A program made the position numbers and the translations under genes. This document shows, piece after piece, positions 24,888 through 33,672 of a stretch of 64,000 bases of DNA (position 1 is the stretch's first letter; every line of letters starts with the position of its first letter). The stretch covers positions 1-64,000 of the forward strand of contig JACPFR010000018.1 in assembly GCA_016182905.1 (NCBI GenBank), written 5' to 3'. The notes under the pieces were generated by a model, which worked only from the letters and a program-made list of their open reading frames with translations, did no database searches and had not been told where the DNA came from. Source of the stretch: Elusimicrobiota bacterium. GTDB lineage: Bacteria; Elusimicrobiota; Elusimicrobia; UBA1565; UBA9628.

Positions 24888-25199
24888 ATGGCCGAAGCGA
24901 CTCTCTCGAAAGTGAAGATCCAGCCCCTCGGCGACCGCGTGCTCGTCAAGCCCGTGGAAGCGAAGGAGACGAAGCGCGGCGGGATCATCATCCCCGACTC
25001 CGCGAAGGAAAAGCCGCAGGAAGGCGTGATCGCGGCGTGCGGCAAGGGCAAGACGACCGAAGACGGCAAGGTGATCGCGCTCGACGTCAAGGTCGGCGAC
25101 AAGATCCTGTACGGCAAGTACTCGGGCTCCGAGATCAAGCTGGAGGATGAGGATTATCTCATCATGCACCAGGACGACATCCTCGGGATCCTGAAGTAA
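24888..25199 (+). CDS. groES: Co-chaperonin GroES
   Basis: This 103-residue GroES forms the heptameric lid of the GroEL folding chamber in the cytoplasm. Motifs seen are [15 protein letters not shown] at the start, the mobile-loop region [21 protein letters not shown] and the C-terminal DILGILK. The start is the ATG at 24888 ([10 protein letters not shown]) behind CCCGGAGGT; an in-frame ATG at 24831 lies inside the CIRCE element and is not used. groEL follows after a 47-base gap. Confidence 0.97.
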   Translation: MAEATLSKVKIQPLGDRVLVKPVEAKETKRGGIIIPDSAKEKPQEGVIAACGKGKTTEDGKVIALDVKVGDKILYGKYSGSEIKLEDEDYLIMHQDDILGILK

Positions 25200-25237
25200 A
25201 TACGGACAAGCCCTCAATTCCCTTATAACGGAGATAG

Positions 25238-26875
<1,638 letters not shown>

Positions 26876-26885
26876 GAGACATCCG

Positions 26886-26905
26886 AACTAACGGCAACGT
26901 TAGTT
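26886..26905 (+). terminator. Small hairpin after groEL
   Basis: AACTAACG-GCAA-CGTTAGTT is a perfect 8-base-pair stem with a GCAA tetraloop, 10 bases after the groEL stop. It may protect the 3' end of the message rather than terminate it, as no U-tract follows. Confidence 0.5.
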
Positions 26906-26928
26906 CCCATGCCTCGCGAAGGATAAAC

Positions 26929-26962
26929 AAGCCCCCCTGGTTCGAAAGGACCAGGGGGGCTT
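26929..26962 (+). terminator. Strong hairpin terminator of groESL
   Basis: AAGCCCCCCTGG at 26929-26940 pairs perfectly with CCAGGGGGGCTT at 26951-26962, with a 10-base loop, followed by TCTCTC. Confidence 0.75.
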
Positions 26963-26981
26963 CTCTCAAAAACGAATTCCC

Positions 26982-27683
26982 ATGGACGAAATAATCAAAG
27001 TCATCGCGTATCCAATCGTTATTCTTATTCTGGGCCTGGTATTCATGTCCATGTTTAAGAGTCCCATCACAAATCTGATTGGGCGCGCGCGGAAAGTAAA
27101 ACTTCCAGGATTTGACGCTGACACCGAAGCATTAGCTCAGCCGACAACCACGAATCAGAACACCCCCGCAATTTCTCAACCGGCACACAGCGATTCACCA
27201 GCAAACGCGCCCAGCGACACTCACATCCTAAACATGGAAGCATTGCGCGAATTCGACAGCCCCTTGCTCGTCGAGATCGAAAACAACATCTATGCAGAAT
27301 TGGAAAAGAGGAAAATCAATCCGCCCGTTGGCTCCCGTCCCGGGGCCGTCACTCTGCTTGTAAAGAGCCTAGGCAAGCTCATCATCCAAACTCAATTCGA
27401 AGGGATCTACGATCATATTTTCCGCAGTCAGCTGGAGATTCTTGCGCACCTCAATTCACTCGCACCCAAAGGTGAAACGGAGAAGTCAATTAAGGAGTAT
27501 TACACCAAGGCTCAGGAGCAGCAACCTCGCCTCAAGGATTACGCCTTCACCAACTTTATCGGATACTTGCTTGCGCATCAATTAATACGCAAGGACGGAA
27601 ACATCTTTGCCGCTACTGTTAAGGGCCGGGAATTTCTTTCCTATATACCGAGTTCAGGCAAGAGTTTCGTACGGCCGTTGTAA
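26982..27683 (+). CDS. Low-GC membrane-anchored orphan protein
   Basis: This 233-residue protein was not recognised. Residues 5-25 are one hydrophobic helix (VIAYPIVILILGLVFMSMF), followed by a basic cytoplasmic edge (GRARKVKLPG). Residues 40-80 form a Thr/Asn/Pro/Ser-rich linker. A soluble domain (about 85-233) is mostly helical; it has LVKSLGKLIIQTQFEGIYDHIFRSQLEIL and ends with a wHTH-like piece (FTNFIGYLLAHQLI...AATVKGREFLSYI). Base composition is close to 50% GC with many A/T-ending codons, unlike both neighbours, so recent acquisition is likely. The hairpin of groESL ends 19 bases before the ATG. No Shine-Dalgarno sequence is evident. Confidence 0.75.
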   Translation: MDEIIKVIAYPIVILILGLVFMSMFKSPITNLIGRARKVKLPGFDADTEALAQPTTTNQNTPAISQPAHSDSPANAPSDTHILNMEALREFDSPLLVEIENNIYAELEKRKINPPVGSRPGAVTLLVKSLGKLIIQTQFEGIYDHIFRSQLEILAHLNSLAPKGETEKSIKEYYTKAQEQQPRLKDYAFTNFIGYLLAHQLIRKDGNIFAATVKGREFLSYIPSSGKSFVRPL

Positions 27684-27720
27684 TTGATAAATTGATTTAG
27701 CCCAACCCAAGGAGCATAAA

Positions 27721-28131
27721 ATGACCCCGACCCTCGAAAAGCCGCTCGCCCTTTCCGCCGTGGAATACTTCAAGGCCAAGCTCTCCTACGAGATGACCCC
27801 GTGGACGCTCAAGGGTCTCCTCATCGACGGAACCCCGACCTCCTGCGGCCTCAAGTCCTCCGACGTGCTCGTGCTCGACGTCCGCTCGGCCGAGGCGTAC
27901 GCCGAGGGGCACCTCCCGACCGCGCTCAACATCCCGCTCGCCGACCTCCCGGGCAAGCTCGCGACCTTGCCGAAGGACAAGACCATCGTGACCTACTGCG
28001 GCAACCTCACCTGCGCCTTGGCCCCCAAGGCCGCGCTCGTGCTCGCCGAGAAGGGCTTCAAGGTCATGGAGCTGTTCGGCGGCCTGCAGACCTGGCAGGA
28101 GAAGGGCTTCCGCGTCGAGAAGAAAGCCTAA
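27721..28131 (+). CDS. Rhodanese-like protein, copy 1
   Basis: This 136-residue single rhodanese domain protein has a 40-residue N-terminal extension (SAVEYFKAKLSYEMTPWTL). The domain shows VLDVRSAEAYAEGHLPTALNIPL and the active-site loop TYCGNLTCALA, whose first Cys would carry the persulfide. It has no signal peptide, so it is cytoplasmic. The start follows an AAGGAG site. It shares the N-terminal extension and the loop layout with the protein at 28926, so they are paralogues. A hairpin terminator follows at 28158. The sulfur acceptor is unknown. Confidence 0.88.
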   Translation: MTPTLEKPLALSAVEYFKAKLSYEMTPWTLKGLLIDGTPTSCGLKSSDVLVLDVRSAEAYAEGHLPTALNIPLADLPGKLATLPKDKTIVTYCGNLTCALAPKAALVLAEKGFKVMELFGGLQTWQEKGFRVEKKA

Positions 28132-28157
28132 GCCTTCGCCGCGATCTGAAATGGGAC

Positions 28158-28182
28158 CGCCCCGAAAGGGGCGTTCCTTTTT
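28158..28182 (+). terminator. Intrinsic terminator after rhodanese copy 1
   Basis: CGCCCC-GAAA-GGGGCG stem-loop at 28158-28173 followed by a T-rich tract (TTCCTTTTT). Confidence 0.85.
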
Positions 28183-28224
28183 GTGGGATATCCCACTTGA
28201 CATTTTTCCCACTCCTGCTACACT
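28183..28224 (+). promoter_or_regulatory. Operator palindrome and promoter of the toxin-antitoxin-like pair
   Basis: A perfect palindrome GTGGGATATCCCAC (28183-28196) abuts TTGACA (28197-28202). TACACT at 28219-28224 follows after 16 bases and ends six bases before the ATG at 28231. The half-site TCCCAC recurs at 28207-28212, within the spacer. This is the layout expected for autorepression by an antitoxin. Confidence 0.65.
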
Positions 28225-28230
28225 AAACGC

Positions 28231-28530
28231 ATGGCCAAGAATAAAGGCGGGGCGACGATGCTGGCGGACGGGCATTTCACCTTCCTCGGCGAGACGCGGA
28301 CGGATTCGAAGAAGCGCGTCGTGCTGAAGGGGGAGGTTTCGAAGCATTATATGGCTTACGTCAACGACGCCGGCCAGATCCTCCTCGAGCCGATGTCGCT
28401 GATCCCGACGCGCAGCTTCAACTCCCTGAGCGCCAAGACCCGGGCGTCGGTGCTTCGGGGCCTCAAGCAGGCGAAGGAAGGCGAGGGCCGCTACCTGGGA
28501 AGCTTCGCCAAGCACGCGAAAGCAGGCTAG
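28231..28530 (+). CDS. AbrB/MazE-like candidate antitoxin
   Basis: This 99-residue basic protein is probably cytoplasmic and DNA-binding. The core (about 20-60) reads TDSKKRVVLKGEVSKHYMAY, then a G-Q-I-LLEP strand, resembling the swapped-hairpin SpoVT/AbrB or MazE fold, where a beta hairpin ends in L-x-P. The C-terminal helical part is basic (VLRGLKQAKEG). It is the first gene of a two-gene unit, with the RelE-like gene starting six bases after its stop, and its promoter carries a perfect palindrome. Family assignment is from pattern only and is moderate. Confidence 0.55.
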   Translation: MAKNKGGATMLADGHFTFLGETRTDSKKRVVLKGEVSKHYMAYVNDAGQILLEPMSLIPTRSFNSLSAKTRASVLRGLKQAKEGEGRYLGSFAKHAKAG

Positions 28531-28535
28531 TACGC

Positions 28536-28832
28536 GTGAACTTCCGCCTGATATTCCAGCCCGAGGCGGAAGGACAGCTTTCGGCTCTCGCAGGCGCTTC
28601 CGGCTCGTCCGCACGCCTCAAGGCCGTTCGTAAATGCCTCGGCTTTCTGGAAACGAACCCTCGCCACCCCGGCCTCAACACTCATAAGTACGACTCTCTC
28701 TCGGGTCCGCGCGGGGAAGAAGTATTCGAGGCCTACGCCCAGAATCGCACGCCCGGGGCTTTTCGCGTCTTCTGGTATTACGGTCCAAACCCCGGCTGCA
28801 TCACGATCCTCGCCATCAATTCGCACCCCTAA
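28536..28832 (+). CDS. RelE/ParE-like candidate toxin
   Basis: The product has 98 residues from a GTG start. The pattern fits the RelE/ParE superfamily: an opening strand NFRLIFQPEAEGQL, a two-helix segment ending CLGFLETNPRHPGLNTHK, then strands with the core AFRVFWYYGPNPGCITILAINSHP (residues about 75-98, including the final I-x-I-L-x-I pattern seen in these toxins). Members cleave mRNA on the ribosome or poison gyrase; which applies here cannot be told. It is 5 bases downstream of the candidate antitoxin, so the two should be co-translated. Confidence 0.6.
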   Translation: MNFRLIFQPEAEGQLSALAGASGSSARLKAVRKCLGFLETNPRHPGLNTHKYDSLSGPRGEEVFEAYAQNRTPGAFRVFWYYGPNPGCITILAINSHP

Positions 28833-28925
28833 GGCGGAACAATTTCCTGACGCCCCGGTCACCCGGACGCGCGCGCGGCTTTGGTAGCCTCCTCGCCGAA
28901 GCCGTTCCACGCTCAAGGAGGCCCC

Positions 28926-29330
28926 ATGACCCCGCACGCGACCACGAAGCCGCTGAAGACGCCGAAGACGCACGAGCCGTCCGCCGCGGACTACTTCATC
29001 GCCAAGCTCAAGTACGAGATGAGCCCTTACGGCCTCAACGCCTTGATGGAGGAGGGGGCGAGCGGCTATCAGATCATCGATGTCCGCTCGTCCGAAGATT
29101 ACGACGCGGGCCACATCCACGGCGCGCTGAACATACCGCTCGTGGACCTTCCCAAGATGCTCTCCGAGATCCCCAAGGGCAAGACCATCGTCACCTACTG
29201 CGGGAGCATCACCTGCCAGCTCGCGCCGAAGGCCGCGCTCGAGCTCGCGCAGAAAGGGTTCACGGTCATGGAACTGCACGGCGGGCTCAAGGAGTGGCAG
29301 AGCTACGGCTATCCCGTGGAGAAATCCTAA
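28926..29330 (+). CDS. Rhodanese-like protein, copy 2
   Basis: This 134-residue single rhodanese domain protein is closely similar in layout to the copy at 27721: N-terminal extension SAADYFIAKLKYEMSPYGL, then IIDVRSSEDYDAGHIHGALNIPL, the catalytic loop TYCGSITCQLA and LHGGLKEWQ. The start is the ATG at 28926, preceded by AAGGAGG; an in-frame ATG at 28881 lacks a ribosome site. Both copies keep two Cys in the loop. The toxin-antitoxin-like pair sits between the two paralogues, which suggests either insertion into a tandem duplication or two independent sulfur-transfer genes. Confidence 0.88.
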   Translation: MTPHATTKPLKTPKTHEPSAADYFIAKLKYEMSPYGLNALMEEGASGYQIIDVRSSEDYDAGHIHGALNIPLVDLPKMLSEIPKGKTIVTYCGSITCQLAPKAALELAQKGFTVMELHGGLKEWQSYGYPVEKS

Positions 29331-29348
29331 AAAGTGAAAAAGTGGAAT

Positions 29349-29358
29349 GCCAGGCACC
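29349..29358. repeat. Short match to the pdh-operon palindrome
   Basis: GCCAGGCACC, the reverse of GGTGCCTGGC that opens the palindrome at 46405, occurs here just after the rhodanese copy. It is not part of a visible hairpin here. It could be a REP fragment or chance. Confidence 0.3.
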
Positions 29359-29359
29359 G

Positions 29360-29926
29360 TCAAAGGCCGGCTTTATGGACGCTGATCCACTGGATGGGGG
29401 CGTTCCAGACCACGGGGGCGGGGCGGAAGGGCCGGGGCTCGGGGGCCGCGGCGGGAGCGGCGGCGCGGGTGATGACGGGGCCGTCGGACAAGGTGCGCGT
29501 GCCGTCGAAGCTGGTCAGGACGTGCTGCTCGCGCGGGGCATAGGCGATGGAGGCGGAGACGGCCGGCTCCGGCTCCGGCTCGGGGCCGAGGTCGCCGAGG
29601 AGCGGGGCGGGGCTCGCGGAGCGGGTCTCGACCGGGGTCGGCTCGGCCTGCAGGGGCATCGGCGCGAAAGCCGAGGCCGGAGCGGCCGCCTGGGCGGCCT
29701 CGCGGCGTTCGAAGGGGCGGGCCTCGCCGGCGACCGTCTCGGGAGTCTCGGGGACGCGGGGAGAGGCCAGCACGGCGCCGGCGCCGATCAGGGCCAGGCT
29801 CGCGACGGCGGCGACGGCGAGTCCGGCGGTCTCCTTCTCGCGGCAGGAAGGGGCGATGGGGGCCATCAAAGAGACTCGGGTCCGCATCGCCGGGTGGGGG
29901 GTGTACGCGAGCTCGAGCGCGTCCAT
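29360..29926 (-). CDS. Small single-pass membrane protein with Pro/Ala-rich outer part
   Basis: This 188-residue protein was not recognised. Residues about 35-55 form one transmembrane helix (GLAVAAVASLALIGAGAVL), preceded by a polar N-terminus. The remainder is Ala/Pro/Glu-rich low-complexity sequence, probably disordered, ending with APIQWISVHKAGL. Orientation with most of the protein outside is likely. A TANNNT box (TAAGCT) ends six bases before the ATG, like other first genes here. The competing open frame on the plus strand (29294-29986) is Gly/Arg-rich and lacks any domain. I prefer the minus strand but with limited certainty. Confidence 0.5.
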   Translation of the reverse strand: MDALELAYTPHPAMRTRVSLMAPIAPSCREKETAGLAVAAVASLALIGAGAVLASPRVPETPETVAGEARPFERREAAQAAAPASAFAPMPLQAEPTPVETRSASPAPLLGDLGPEPEPEPAVSASIAYAPREQHVLTSFDGTRTLSDGPVITRAAAPAAAPEPRPFRPAPVVWNAPIQWISVHKAGL

Positions 29927-30090
29927 GACGGAAGCTTAACCCCGGACCCATGTACGGGATGTTTCAGGATGGATAAATCCCGGTAAAAACGGGGGCGCGG
30001 AGCTAGAGGTCGAAAAACCGCGTCTAAATAGGCCTTTCGGCCCATTCCGTGTAATTTCGCTCACGAAGTGTGCTATAATGATTATGTTCG

Positions 30091-30759
30091 GTGTTCATTG
30101 ACAACCTAGAAAAAATCCGCTACCGCATGAACGCGGCAGCCGCACGGACGAACCGTGACGGCGGCTCGTTGACCTTGGTGGCGGTCACAAAATACGCTCC
30201 GCTCGCCGCGGTCCGCGAGGCCTTGTCGTCCGGCCTCGTGACGGACGCGGGAGAGAGCCGCGTGCAGGACGCCGAGAAGAAGAAGCTGGAGCTCGGCCCG
30301 CTCGCGGGGAAGGTCCGGTGGCGCCTCATCGGGCATCTGCAGACGAACAAGGCGAAGAAGGCCGTTCAGACCTTCGACGCGATCGACTCCGTGGACAGCG
30401 AAAGGCTGGCGGCGGCGCTCGACGCGGCGATGAAAGGCTCGGACCGGAAGCTCCCCGTGATGCTGCAGGTGAAGCTCTCCGAGCGCGAGACGCAGTACGG
30501 CGTGAGCCCGGCGGAGCTGCCGGGACTGATCGAGGCGGTGAGCAAGCTCCCGCGCCTCGAGCTCCAAGGCCTCATGGGCATCGCGCCCAACGTCGAGCCC
30601 TTGGAAGCGGTCAGGCCGAGCTTCAGGCTTCTGAGGGAGCTGAGGGACGAGCACCTGCCCGGAGGAAAGCTCTCGATGGGCATGAGCCGCGATTTCGAGA
30701 TCGCGATCGAAGAAGGCGCGGACATGATCCGCGTCGGAACACAGATTTTTGCACCCTAG
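30091..30759 (+). CDS. yggS: YggS/PLPBP family pyridoxal phosphate-binding protein
   Basis: This 222-residue cytoplasmic protein of the YggS/PROSC family helps PLP homeostasis and has no known turnover activity. The PLP lysine is in LVAVTKYAPLAAVREAL. Other motifs are WRLIGHLQTNKAKKAV, MGIAPNVEP and the phosphate-binding region LSMGMSRDFEIAIEEGADMIRVGT. The start is the GTG at 30091; a TATAAT at 30074-30079 with TG extension lies 11 bases upstream. It differs from many relatives in having GESRVQDAEKK in place of GENYVQE, a typical but divergent version. The DUF167 gene follows after 23 bases. Confidence 0.92.
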   Translation: MFIDNLEKIRYRMNAAAARTNRDGGSLTLVAVTKYAPLAAVREALSSGLVTDAGESRVQDAEKKKLELGPLAGKVRWRLIGHLQTNKAKKAVQTFDAIDSVDSERLAAALDAAMKGSDRKLPVMLQVKLSERETQYGVSPAELPGLIEAVSKLPRLELQGLMGIAPNVEPLEAVRPSFRLLRELRDEHLPGGKLSMGMSRDFEIAIEEGADMIRVGTQIFAP

Positions 30760-30782
30760 TCCGACATCAAGGAGGCCCCTGC

Positions 30783-31046
30783 ATGATCGTGAAAGTGCGC
30801 GTCATTCCTAACGCCATGGACAACGAAGTGGTCAGCCGCATCGGCAGCGTGCTGCGGGTGAAAGTCGCCGCCCCGGCGGTCGACGAGAAGGCCAACGCCG
30901 CGCTCAAGGATTACCTCGCCGAGTTCTTCGAGGTTCCCGGAAAGCGCGTCAGCATTCTGCGCGGGGCCAACGGCCGTGAGAAGACGGTCGAGATCGTGGG
31001 CAAGACGGAGGAGCAGCTCAAGCGGGTGATGGACTCCATCCCCTAA
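30783..31046 (+). CDS. DUF167/YggU family protein
   Basis: This 87-residue protein has the compact DUF167 fold: VKVRVIPNAMDNEVV, VKVAAPAVDEKANAALKDYLAEFF and the strand ...RVSILRGANGREKTVEI. These match the YggU family found next to yggS in many bacteria, including here. Function is not established. The start is the ATG at 30783 behind an AAGGAGG site. A long perfect hairpin follows at 31081. Confidence 0.88.
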   Translation: MIVKVRVIPNAMDNEVVSRIGSVLRVKVAAPAVDEKANAALKDYLAEFFEVPGKRVSILRGANGREKTVEIVGKTEEQLKRVMDSIP

Positions 31047-31080
31047 AGAGCGGCGCTTCGGTCTCGCCGGCGCGAAGTGC

Positions 31081-31115
31081 GAGGGCGAACAAGGCAGCAA
31101 GCCTTGTTCGCCCTC
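31081..31115 (+). terminator. Hairpin terminator after the yggS unit
   Basis: GAGGGCGAACAAGGC at 31081-31095 pairs perfectly with 31101-31115 (15 base pairs, AGCAA loop). There is no clear U-tract, so termination may be partial or bidirectional. Confidence 0.6.
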
Positions 31116-31168
31116 GTCCCGTTTATACGGGCCCTGCCTTAAAAGCTATAATCGCTTTCGAAAAAAGA

Positions 31169-32203
31169 ATGGCCAAGAAGCCGCTGCACGAAGACCCGAT
31201 CAAGCACATCGTCTGGAAGGGGGACCGCCTCATCGTCCTCGACCAGCGCTATCTGCCGAGGACCGTCAAGTACGCGACCTGCCGCACCGCCGCCGACGTG
31301 GCCAAGGCGACCAAGGACATGGTCCTGCGGGGCGCCCCGCTGATCGGCTGCGCCGCCGCCTACGGGATGGCGCTCGCCGCCCGCCGCAACAAGCTCTCCG
31401 ACGTGCTCAAGGCCGAGCCCGTCCTGCGCCGCGCCCGCCCCACCGCCGTGAACCTGATGCACGCGCTCGACCACATGCTGGCCGTCGCGAAGGCCGGCCC
31501 GGAGAAGACCCTCTCCAAGCGCATGGCCGCCGCCGCGGTGAAGTACTACGAGGACGACCTCGGCTTCAACGCCCGCATGGCGACTCTCGGAGCGCGGCTC
31601 CTGCGGCGCGGCTCGAGCGTCATCACCCACTGCAACGCCGGAGCCCTGGCCACCGCCGGGATCGGGACCGCGGTCGGCATGATCCGCGGAGGCTGGCTGG
31701 CCGGAAAGGTCTCGCACGTGTACCCGTGCGAGACCCGGCCCTACCTCCAGGGCGCGCGGCTGACTTTGTGGGAGCTGATGATGGCCGGCATCCCGGCGAC
31801 CCTCATCACCGACAACATGGCCGCCCACCTGATGAAGACGAGGAAGATCGACGCGGTGATCGTCGGCTCCGACCGCATCGCCGCCAACGGCGACGTGTGC
31901 AACAAGATCGGCACGTACGGCCTGGCCATCCTCGCCAAGCACCACGGCATCCCGTTCTACGTGGTGGCCCCGTCCACCACCGTCGACCTGTCGACCAAGC
32001 ACGGGGATCTCATCCCGATCGAGGAGCGTTCGACCCAGGAAGTCGTCGAGATCTTCGGGGTCAAGATCGCTCCGAAGGGGGCGAACGCCCATCATTTCGG
32101 CTTCGACGTCACGCCCCACGCGCTCGTCACCGCGATCGTCACGGAGAAAGGGGTCGTCTCGCCGGTCAACGGCGCGAATCTAAGGAAGGTTCTAAACAAC
32201 TAA
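31169..32203 (+). CDS. mtnA: S-methyl-5-thioribose-1-phosphate isomerase
   Basis: This 344-residue enzyme of the methionine salvage pathway interconverts methylthioribose-1-P and methylthioribulose-1-P. Family motifs are MVLRGAPLIGCAAAYG, the catalytic Cys in THCNAGALATAG, RPYLQGARLTLWEL and the catalytic Asp in GSDRIAANGDVCNKIGTY. A TATAAT box at 31147-31152 lies 16 bases upstream. It overlaps the pyruvate kinase start by one base (TAATG). No other methionine-salvage gene is in the window. The close homologue ribose-1,5-bisphosphate isomerase is an alternative, but length and motifs fit MtnA. Confidence 0.9.
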   Translation: MAKKPLHEDPIKHIVWKGDRLIVLDQRYLPRTVKYATCRTAADVAKATKDMVLRGAPLIGCAAAYGMALAARRNKLSDVLKAEPVLRRARPTAVNLMHALDHMLAVAKAGPEKTLSKRMAAAAVKYYEDDLGFNARMATLGARLLRRGSSVITHCNAGALATAGIGTAVGMIRGGWLAGKVSHVYPCETRPYLQGARLTLWELMMAGIPATLITDNMAAHLMKTRKIDAVIVGSDRIAANGDVCNKIGTYGLAILAKHHGIPFYVVAPSTTVDLSTKHGDLIPIEERSTQEVVEIFGVKIAPKGANAHHFGFDVTPHALVTAIVTEKGVVSPVNGANLRKVLNN

Positions 32204-33672
32204 TGTCCAATCACCAGCACAAGCCGCCGACGACCCGCCCCAAGCTCACCAAGATCCTCGCCACGCTCGGCCCCGTCTCGGCCAAGCCCGCCGTGATGCT
32301 CGACCTGCTCGCCGCCGGCGTCGACGCGTTCCGCCTGAACTGCTCCCACGCCTCGCTCGCGGAGCTCGAGAAGAACGTCAACCTGATCCGCTCCATGTCC
32401 CGGCAGAGCCGCCGCGCCTGCTCCGTCGTCATGGACCTCCAGGGCCCGCGCCTGCGCGTCGGCCGCCTGCGCAACGGCGAGGCCATCGACCTGCGCAAGG
32501 GGGCGAAGACGCGCATCAGCGTCGCCGACATCCCGGGAACGGCCGAGGAATTCTCCACGAGCTTCAAGAAGCTCCCCCAGACCGTGAGGAAGGGGATGGA
32601 GATCCGCCTGGACGACGGCTCCATCGTGCTGTCCGTGCTCAAGACCGGCTCGAACTGGGTGGACTGCGAGGTCGTCATCGGCGGCAAGCTCAAGGAGCAC
32701 AAGGGCATCAACCTGCCCGGCGCCGACATCGACCTGCCCGCGCTGACCGCGAAGGACCTGCGCGACCTGGAGATGGGCCTCAAGTGCGGCATTGATCATG
32801 TGGCTCTTTCCTTTGTTCGCTCGCCCGACGACATCCTCAAGGCCCGCCGCATCATCCAGAAGGCGGGGGCGCCGACGCGCATCATCGCGAAGATCGAGCA
32901 TCCGCTCGCGCTCGACCGCATCGACGACATCCTCGACGCGGCCGACGGCATCATGATCGCCCGCGGCGACCTGGCCGTCGAGCTGTCCGCCGCCGAGGTG
33001 CCCGCCCTGCAGAAGATGCTCGTGCGCCGGGCCAACGACGCCGGCAAGCTCTCCATCGTCGCCACGCAGATGCTCGAGAGCATGATCAGCCACGCCCAGC
33101 CGACGCGCGCGGAGGCCTCCGACGTGGCCAACGCGATCTACGACGGCGCCGACGTGGTCATGCTGTCCGGCGAGTCCGCCGTCGGGCTCTATCCCGTCGA
33201 GACGGTGACGGTGATGGCCGACATCATCCGCCGCGCCGAGGCCTCTAATTTCAGGTACAGGATGATACCCCACGGCCTGCTCGACTCCCCGGAGACGGGC
33301 TTCGCTCACGCGCTCGCGCGCGCGACGCACGACGCCTGCGACGTCACCGGCGCCAAGGCCGTCATCGTCTACACGATGACCGGCTGGTCGGCGCGCATCA
33401 TGTCGAAGTACCGGCCCTACGCGCCGATCGTGGCGATGACCCCTCTCAAGGCGACCTACAACCAGCTCGCGCTGTACTGGAGCATCGCGCCGATGATCTG
33501 CCCCCTCGGCAAGACGACCGACGAGATGCTCGGCTACGGCGAGAGGATCCTGCTCAAGAGCGGCGTCGTCAGGCAAGGGGAAACGACCCTCGTCACGGCC
33601 GGCGGCACGGCGAAGCACAAGGCCTCGAACATGCTGAAGATCCACGTCGTCGGGTCCTTGACCTACCGCTGA
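32203..33672 (+). CDS. pyk: Pyruvate kinase
   Basis: This 489-residue glycolytic enzyme makes ATP and pyruvate from PEP. It has the barrel with FRLNCSHAS (substrate Arg/Asn/Ser), MDLQGPRLRVG, the catalytic Lys in IIAKIEHP, the metal site GIMIARGDLAVEL and VVATQMLESM-type sequence ATQMLESMISHAQPTRAEASDVANAI. The C-terminal domain has VIVYTMTGWSARIMSKYRP. DLQGPRLRVG replaces the common DTKGPEIR, a version seen in a divergent pyruvate kinase branch. The ATG overlaps the mtnA stop. The 3' end overlaps the convergent metallopeptidase-like gene by 10 bases. Confidence 0.93.
   Translation: MSNHQHKPPTTRPKLTKILATLGPVSAKPAVMLDLLAAGVDAFRLNCSHASLAELEKNVNLIRSMSRQSRRACSVVMDLQGPRLRVGRLRNGEAIDLRKGAKTRISVADIPGTAEEFSTSFKKLPQTVRKGMEIRLDDGSIVLSVLKTGSNWVDCEVVIGGKLKEHKGINLPGADIDLPALTAKDLRDLEMGLKCGIDHVALSFVRSPDDILKARRIIQKAGAPTRIIAKIEHPLALDRIDDILDAADGIMIARGDLAVELSAAEVPALQKMLVRRANDAGKLSIVATQMLESMISHAQPTRAEASDVANAIYDGADVVMLSGESAVGLYPVETVTVMADIIRRAEASNFRYRMIPHGLLDSPETGFAHALARATHDACDVTGAKAVIVYTMTGWSARIMSKYRPYAPIVAMTPLKATYNQLALYWSIAPMICPLGKTTDEMLGYGERILLKSGVVRQGETTLVTAGGTAKHKASNMLKIHVVGSLTYR

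Noticed and set aside
29294-29986. Plus-strand open frame opposite the small membrane protein
   Set aside because: Gly/Arg low complexity without a domain; the minus-strand frame has a membrane helix and a usable promoter.
29930-30090. Possible riboswitch between the membrane protein and yggS
   Set aside because: Only short hairpins (GGCC-TTTC-GGCC) and a -10 box 11 bases before the start; no room for a leader after the predicted start and no recognised aptamer.
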